Below are positions 60,638 to 64,000 of a stretch of DNA of 64,000 nucleotides, one piece after another. The position numbers and the translations under genes are program-made. The stretch lies in NCBI GenBank assembly GCA_902491625.1, contig CABUIO010000006.1, positions 23,473 through 87,472 on the forward strand, given 5' to 3'. The stretch's first letter is position 1, and the number at the start of each line of letters is the position of its first letter. Source of the stretch: an uncultured Porphyromonadaceae bacterium. Its GTDB lineage: Bacteria > Bacteroidota > Bacteroidia > Bacteroidales > Muribaculaceae. The notes below the pieces were generated by a model. The model was given only the letters and a program-made list of their open reading frames with translations. It was not told the origin of the DNA and ran no database searches.

Positions 60638-62294
60638 GATATTGACATACACCGCATTCGCACTCTTTTCGATGATGCTTTCATTGGGTGCGGTCAATGT
60701 GGCCTTTGCCGATGTGTCGGCCTCCGCAGGGCCTCAGGTGTTGCTCTGGGCCATCGTTCCCGGGGTGCTGATACTTACCCTTGCGTTGGTCAATTACCAT
60801 ATCCTTGTGCCGCGCTATTTCCTTCGTCAGCGCTATGCGGTCTATGCCGCGTGGTGTGTGATGCTTTCCCTCGCCGTGCCGCTTCTCGGCGTAGTGCTGG
60901 AAGCCGCGGTCAGAGACTTCCTCGGAGCGACGCACAGAATTCACGACTATCTCTCCCCCTGGATCTTGCTTGACTCCCTTTCGACCGCATCGCTCCTCTG
61001 TGTCATCATGGCCGGAATGGGCATGGCTCAGGTCTACCGCCGCTGGCGCCGTCAGACGCGCCTCTGCGACGAGGCCGCGCGCCGCTATGCCGACGCCATC
61101 AGACTCTACAAGTCGCGTCTCCGGCCCTCCGAGATACTTGCCTCGCTGCGTCGTATCGGCGCGGAAGCCACGGCAGACCCTGACGCTGCGAACCGCACCC
61201 TGCGCACCCTCTCCGAACGTCTGCGCCACGAGCTGTACGACATCCCGCGCATGAACTTTCCCTCGCCCGGAAAACCGGCGTTCAGCCGACTGGAGGAGTT
61301 TGTCTCGGCAAAGCGCTACACACTCTTGCGCGACATCTCGCTGAAACTTCTCATCGCCTGCGTCTCCGTCACGGCGTTTTTCGAGGCTCCCGACCGCCCC
61401 GATTTCTCGCTCTCCGGGTTCGTGGCGTTTGTTGGGATGTTCGTCATCATCTCCCTGCTGACCTACGGCAACAAATCGCTATGCAAGCATTTCCTCAACA
61501 AGGGACGCATACGCCTCTATCTCACCGCCGCCTTCGGTCTCCTCGTGGCAATCACCGCTGTCGCAATCCTCTTCCAGATTCTTAGCTACAATCCTACGCT
61601 CCACAACGGCTCCCTTCCGCCGCTCTATTCCGTTATCGGCACCTTCAGTTCTTTCTGCACTATACTACTCTACTTCGGCGGCATCACGGCGCTGATTCTC
61701 CTCCACAACTGGCTGCGCACGGTGCGGCGTGTCGCCTCGCTGCAGTCCGAGACCGCGAAAGCCGAGCTGACCTTCCTGCAATCGCAGATCAATCCGCATT
61801 TCCTCTTCAATGTGCTCAATAATGTCGGCATACTAATCTACGAAGAACCCGAGGCGTCGGTGGAGATGATTGCACAGTTACGGCAGATGTTTGAATATCA
61901 GGAACGTATCGCCGATAAGGAAAGGGTGGAGGTGGCCGACGAGGTTGAGTTCATGCGCAACTATCTCCTTCTTGAACAGTCGCGAAAGTCCGGATTCGAA
62001 TTCTCGATAGATGTGGCCGACGACTGCCTCCACGCCGAGATACCCTCGCTGCTGCTGATTCCTTTCGTGGAGAATGCAGCCAAGCACTCCACCGGACACC
62101 GCGACATCCGTATCTGTCTCCGTCGCACCGGAAAATGCCAGACCTTCATCGTCAGCAATATCTGCGGGTCTGAACGGCATGAATCCGACTCCGGAGGTCT
62201 CGGAATAGCCAACACCCGCCGCCGCCTCGGCCTCATCTACGGCGACGATTACGCTCTCTCCGCACGCCGTGAATATGACCTTTATATAAAGTAA
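60627..62294 (+). CDS. LytS-type sensor histidine kinase with a duplicated, degenerate first module
   Basis: From MRNKILTYTAF (60627) the protein has 555 residues. Four membrane helices lead into a cytoplasmic segment (YKSRLRPSEILASLRRI ... LRTLSERLRHELYD) that mirrors a His_kinase domain but has R166-P-S-E where N-P-H-F is expected. A second set of four helices then leads to the true kinase domain with H391 in QSQINPHFLFNVLNN and an ATPase domain (LLIPFVENAAKHS, GGLGIANTRRRL). Family members usually have one module of about 350 residues. It is cotranscribed with the TonB receptor, DUF4249 and LytTR regulator genes and probably senses the envelope. Confidence 0.88.
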   Translation: MRNKILTYTAFALFSMMLSLGAVNVAFADVSASAGPQVLLWAIVPGVLILTLALVNYHILVPRYFLRQRYAVYAAWCVMLSLAVPLLGVVLEAAVRDFLGATHRIHDYLSPWILLDSLSTASLLCVIMAGMGMAQVYRRWRRQTRLCDEAARRYADAIRLYKSRLRPSEILASLRRIGAEATADPDAANRTLRTLSERLRHELYDIPRMNFPSPGKPAFSRLEEFVSAKRYTLLRDISLKLLIACVSVTAFFEAPDRPDFSLSGFVAFVGMFVIISLLTYGNKSLCKHFLNKGRIRLYLTAAFGLLVAITAVAILFQILSYNPTLHNGSLPPLYSVIGTFSSFCTILLYFGGITALILLHNWLRTVRRVASLQSETAKAELTFLQSQINPHFLFNVLNNVGILIYEEPEASVEMIAQLRQMFEYQERIADKERVEVADEVEFMRNYLLLEQSRKSGFEFSIDVADDCLHAEIPSLLLIPFVENAAKHSTGHRDIRICLRRTGKCQTFIVSNICGSERHESDSGGLGIANTRRRLGLIYGDDYALSARREYDLYIK

Positions 62295-62310
62295 CCCTCA
62301 CGATTCCATT

Positions 62311-63021
62311 ATGAAATGCCTTATTGTCGATGACGAACCCATCGCACGCCTCGGAATGAAGCGCCTTGTCGGACGTCACGCCGACCTTGAGATCGCAGCA
62401 ATGCTCTCCTCTGCGGAAGAAGCCGCCGAATTTCTGACGAACAATACCGTAGATCTTATCTTCCTCGACATCAGGATGCAGGGGATGACCGGAATGGAAT
62501 TTGCCGCACACATCCCTGACACCGCGATGGTCATTTTCACCACCGCATACTCCGAATATGCCCTCGAAAGCTACGAGGTCGACGCCCTCGACGACCTTGT
62601 CAAGCCGATCGACCCCGAACGCTTTGACCGCGCCGTGGAGAAGGCAAGAAGCTACAGGAAGATGTCTGCCGTCGAGGAGGAAGTGCTTCCTCCCGCAGCC
62701 GTCACGCCGGAACATATCGTCGTCAAGGCCGACCGTCGGTTCATGCGGCTGCGCACCTCCGACATACTCTATGTCGAGGGCTTGAAAGACTACGTCATAC
62801 TGCATCTTGATGGGAGGAAGATCGTGACACGCATCACCATCAAGGGGATTGAGGAACAGCTTCCGGCGGCGAAATTCGTGCGCATCAACAAATCCTACAT
62901 TGTCAACCTCGACGCCATCGACTCCTTCGACAGCAACGACGTCTATATCGGCACACAGGAAATCGCCATCGGCGCCACCTATCGCTCCCGCCTCCTCACC
63001 CGCCTCCTCCCGCCCACCTAA
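62311..63021 (+). CDS. LytTR response regulator
   Basis: The 236-residue regulator has a receiver domain (IVDDEPIARLG, phospho-acceptor Asp in LIFLDIRMQGMTG, FTTAYSEYALESYEV, KPI) and a C-terminal LytTR DNA-binding domain (LRTSDILYVEGLKDYVILHL ... FVRINKSYIVNLDAI). It is the partner of the LytS-type kinase 16 nt upstream and likely controls the receptor operon itself; target sites were not identified. Confidence 0.94.
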   Translation: MKCLIVDDEPIARLGMKRLVGRHADLEIAAMLSSAEEAAEFLTNNTVDLIFLDIRMQGMTGMEFAAHIPDTAMVIFTTAYSEYALESYEVDALDDLVKPIDPERFDRAVEKARSYRKMSAVEEEVLPPAAVTPEHIVVKADRRFMRLRTSDILYVEGLKDYVILHLDGRKIVTRITIKGIEEQLPAAKFVRINKSYIVNLDAIDSFDSNDVYIGTQEIAIGATYRSRLLTRLLPPT

Positions 63022-63084
63022 CCCTCCTGTTTAGTTAGGCTGTCATCGGTTATTTGATCGTGAAACTAATTTTTGATGTTTTCT

Positions 63085-63120
63085 TTTGGATATGTCACAA
63101 AAATACCGTAATTTTGTGAC
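63085..63120 (+). promoter_or_regulatory. Promoter and operator of the AbiE-like pair
   Basis: TTTG at 63085-63088, a 20-bp spacer and TAATTTTG at 63109-63116. Overlapping the -7 box is an inverted repeat, GTCACAAAAT (63094) against ATTTTGTGAC (63111-63120), a likely operator. The start point near 63123 rules out the ATG at 63086. Confidence 0.7.
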
Positions 63121-63142
63121 GTCTCTAAATTGTAAAAAAACG

Positions 63143-63742
63143 ATGTATGCTGCTGAAAATACGGTGCGTAAGAGGATATTGAACCTTGAGCGAGGATCAA
63201 TTTTCTTTCCTTCGGATTTTAATGACATTGCCTCTGACACGGCAATTCGTCAGACGCTAAGTCGTATGGTAAAACGCGGAGAGATCATCAGGGTTAGTCG
63301 CGGCATATATTGTTATCCGCGTTCTAATCCTGCGCTGGGACTTGATGTCATTCCGCCCTCCGCAGAGGACATTGCACAAAGAATTGCCGAGAGAGACAAA
63401 GTGAAAATAATTCCCACCGGAGATCAGGCTCTCAATCAGCTCGGACTGTCCACGCAAGTCCCCGGAAATGCTGTGTATATAACTAATGGAGCAAGAAAAA
63501 AGATAAGTCTTGGCAACGGTCGCAGCATAGTGTTTAGAGAGAGCAATGAGTTTCGGCTGTTTGATTTCAAGTCAAATGTTATGATGCTTGTTGTCTCTGC
63601 AATGCGAAGCATTGGAGAAGGCAAAATTGCTGATGAAATTTTAAGTGTCATAAGAAAGATTGTCGGAAACGTTTCGCCGGAAATATATAAGCATGACATA
63701 AGGCTTGCGCCTGTATGGGTTAGGAAAAAAATAGAGAAATAA
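63143..63742 (+). CDS. AbiEi/DUF6088-type antitoxin
   Basis: From MYAAENTVRKRIL (63143) the protein has 199 residues. The N-terminal winged helix (FFPSDFNDIASDTAIRQTLSRMVKRGEIIRVSRGIYCYP) is characteristic of AbiEi antitoxins, which bind inverted repeats before their own gene. The remainder (IIPTGDQALNQLGLSTQVP) is the antitoxin domain. Promoter and operator are as described at 63085. The paired toxin frame starts 2 nt after its stop. Confidence 0.85.
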   Translation: MYAAENTVRKRILNLERGSIFFPSDFNDIASDTAIRQTLSRMVKRGEIIRVSRGIYCYPRSNPALGLDVIPPSAEDIAQRIAERDKVKIIPTGDQALNQLGLSTQVPGNAVYITNGARKKISLGNGRSIVFRESNEFRLFDFKSNVMMLVVSAMRSIGEGKIADEILSVIRKIVGNVSPEIYKHDIRLAPVWVRKKIEK

Positions 63743-63743
63743 T

Positions 63744-63992
63744 ATGATTTTTACTGATCTGACAGATGATGACCGTCGGGATATTATAGACTACGTAAGC
63801 GACAGAACCGGCTTCCTTGGCAATGTTGTTGAAAAAGATTGGTGGGTCACGTCTGTCCTTCGGGCAATATTCTCTTTGCCATACGCCGACCACATTTCAT
63901 TCAAGGGAGGCACAAATCTGAGCAAATGCTGGGGACTGATTCAACGTATAATACTCCCCGATTTTCAGACAGTCACAAAGATGGTGGCATGA
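63744..63992 (+). pseudogene. AbiEii-type nucleotidyltransferase toxin, truncated
   Basis: The frame starts as a normal AbiEii toxin (EKDWWVTSVLRAIFSLPYADHISFKGGTNLSKCWGLIQR) but after R68 changes to IILPDFQTVTKMVA and stops at residue 82. Intact relatives continue with RFSEDID, whose Asp pair binds the metal of the nucleotidyltransferase site. The GG-T/S part of the site remains and the DxD is lost. No single frameshift restores it in the bases visible, so the gene seems to be cut by a deletion or insertion. The window ends 8 nt later, and the rest of the break cannot be seen. Confidence 0.7.
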
Positions 63993-64000
63993 GGAAAAAT

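Noticed and set aside
1..64000. CRISPR arrays, tRNA or rRNA genes
   Set aside because: No regularly spaced repeats with unique spacers and no tRNA- or rRNA-like segments were recognised; tandem arrays here have no spacers. A covariance search would be needed to exclude unusual tRNAs.

Overview
The window is bacterial chromosome from a member of the Bacteroidales, most like Muribaculaceae. The gene set (PorE-like OmpA protein, C-terminal type IX sorting domains, BspA-type repeats, DUF4249/TonB receptor pair, GSCFA, DUF5683, Abi_2) and the promoters (-33 TTTG, about 20 bp, -7 TAnnTTTG) all fit that order. Core genes are GC-rich. The mobile or defence genes are clearly AT-richer: Abi_2, the C10 protease cassette, two AAA ATPases, the IS110 element and the AbiE pair. 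I saw no rRNA, tRNA or CRISPR.

Layout. 1-7.6 kb: the end of a secreted protein, an Abi_2 gene, then rel and a PgpH-like 7TM-HD phosphodiesterase in tandem. 7.6-10.9 kb: an AT-rich two-gene cassette (C10 protease plus lipoprotein) lying between direct repeats that both carry the 3' end of the PgpH gene. 11-20.2 kb: a long minus-strand run (purN fusion, gldE-like, phosphopantetheinyl transferase, TonB_C protein, exchanger, barrel, aroK, AlaDH/PNT-like, glycosyltransferase) with very tight spacing. 20.2-27.9 kb: an unknown lipoprotein, DEAD-box helicase, porin, a degenerate HAD protein and topA. 28-34 kb: rubrerythrin, trpB behind a leader peptide with three consecutive Trp codons and a terminator, a CoA-transferase, miaB. 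34-44 kb: an AAA ATPase, then parA-parB-DUF5683-mltD-ABC exporter and an amino-acid permease. 44-54.5 kb: an IS110 element inside a MITE-like repeat, a TPR protein, rpoN, an AAA/DUF4143 protein, two more MITE-like repeats and a frameshifted BspA-like gene. 54.5-64 kb: GSCFA, PorE-like, TonB receptor-DUF4249-LytS-LytTR operon and a broken AbiE toxin-antitoxin pair.

Most notable are the Trp attenuator in front of a lone trpB, the protease cassette between duplicated gene ends, PurN fused to a CD225/dispanin-like membrane domain, a LytS kinase with a second, dead kinase module, and an IS110 element sitting in the hairpin of a three-copy palindromic repeat family with a possible non-coding RNA in its 3' region.
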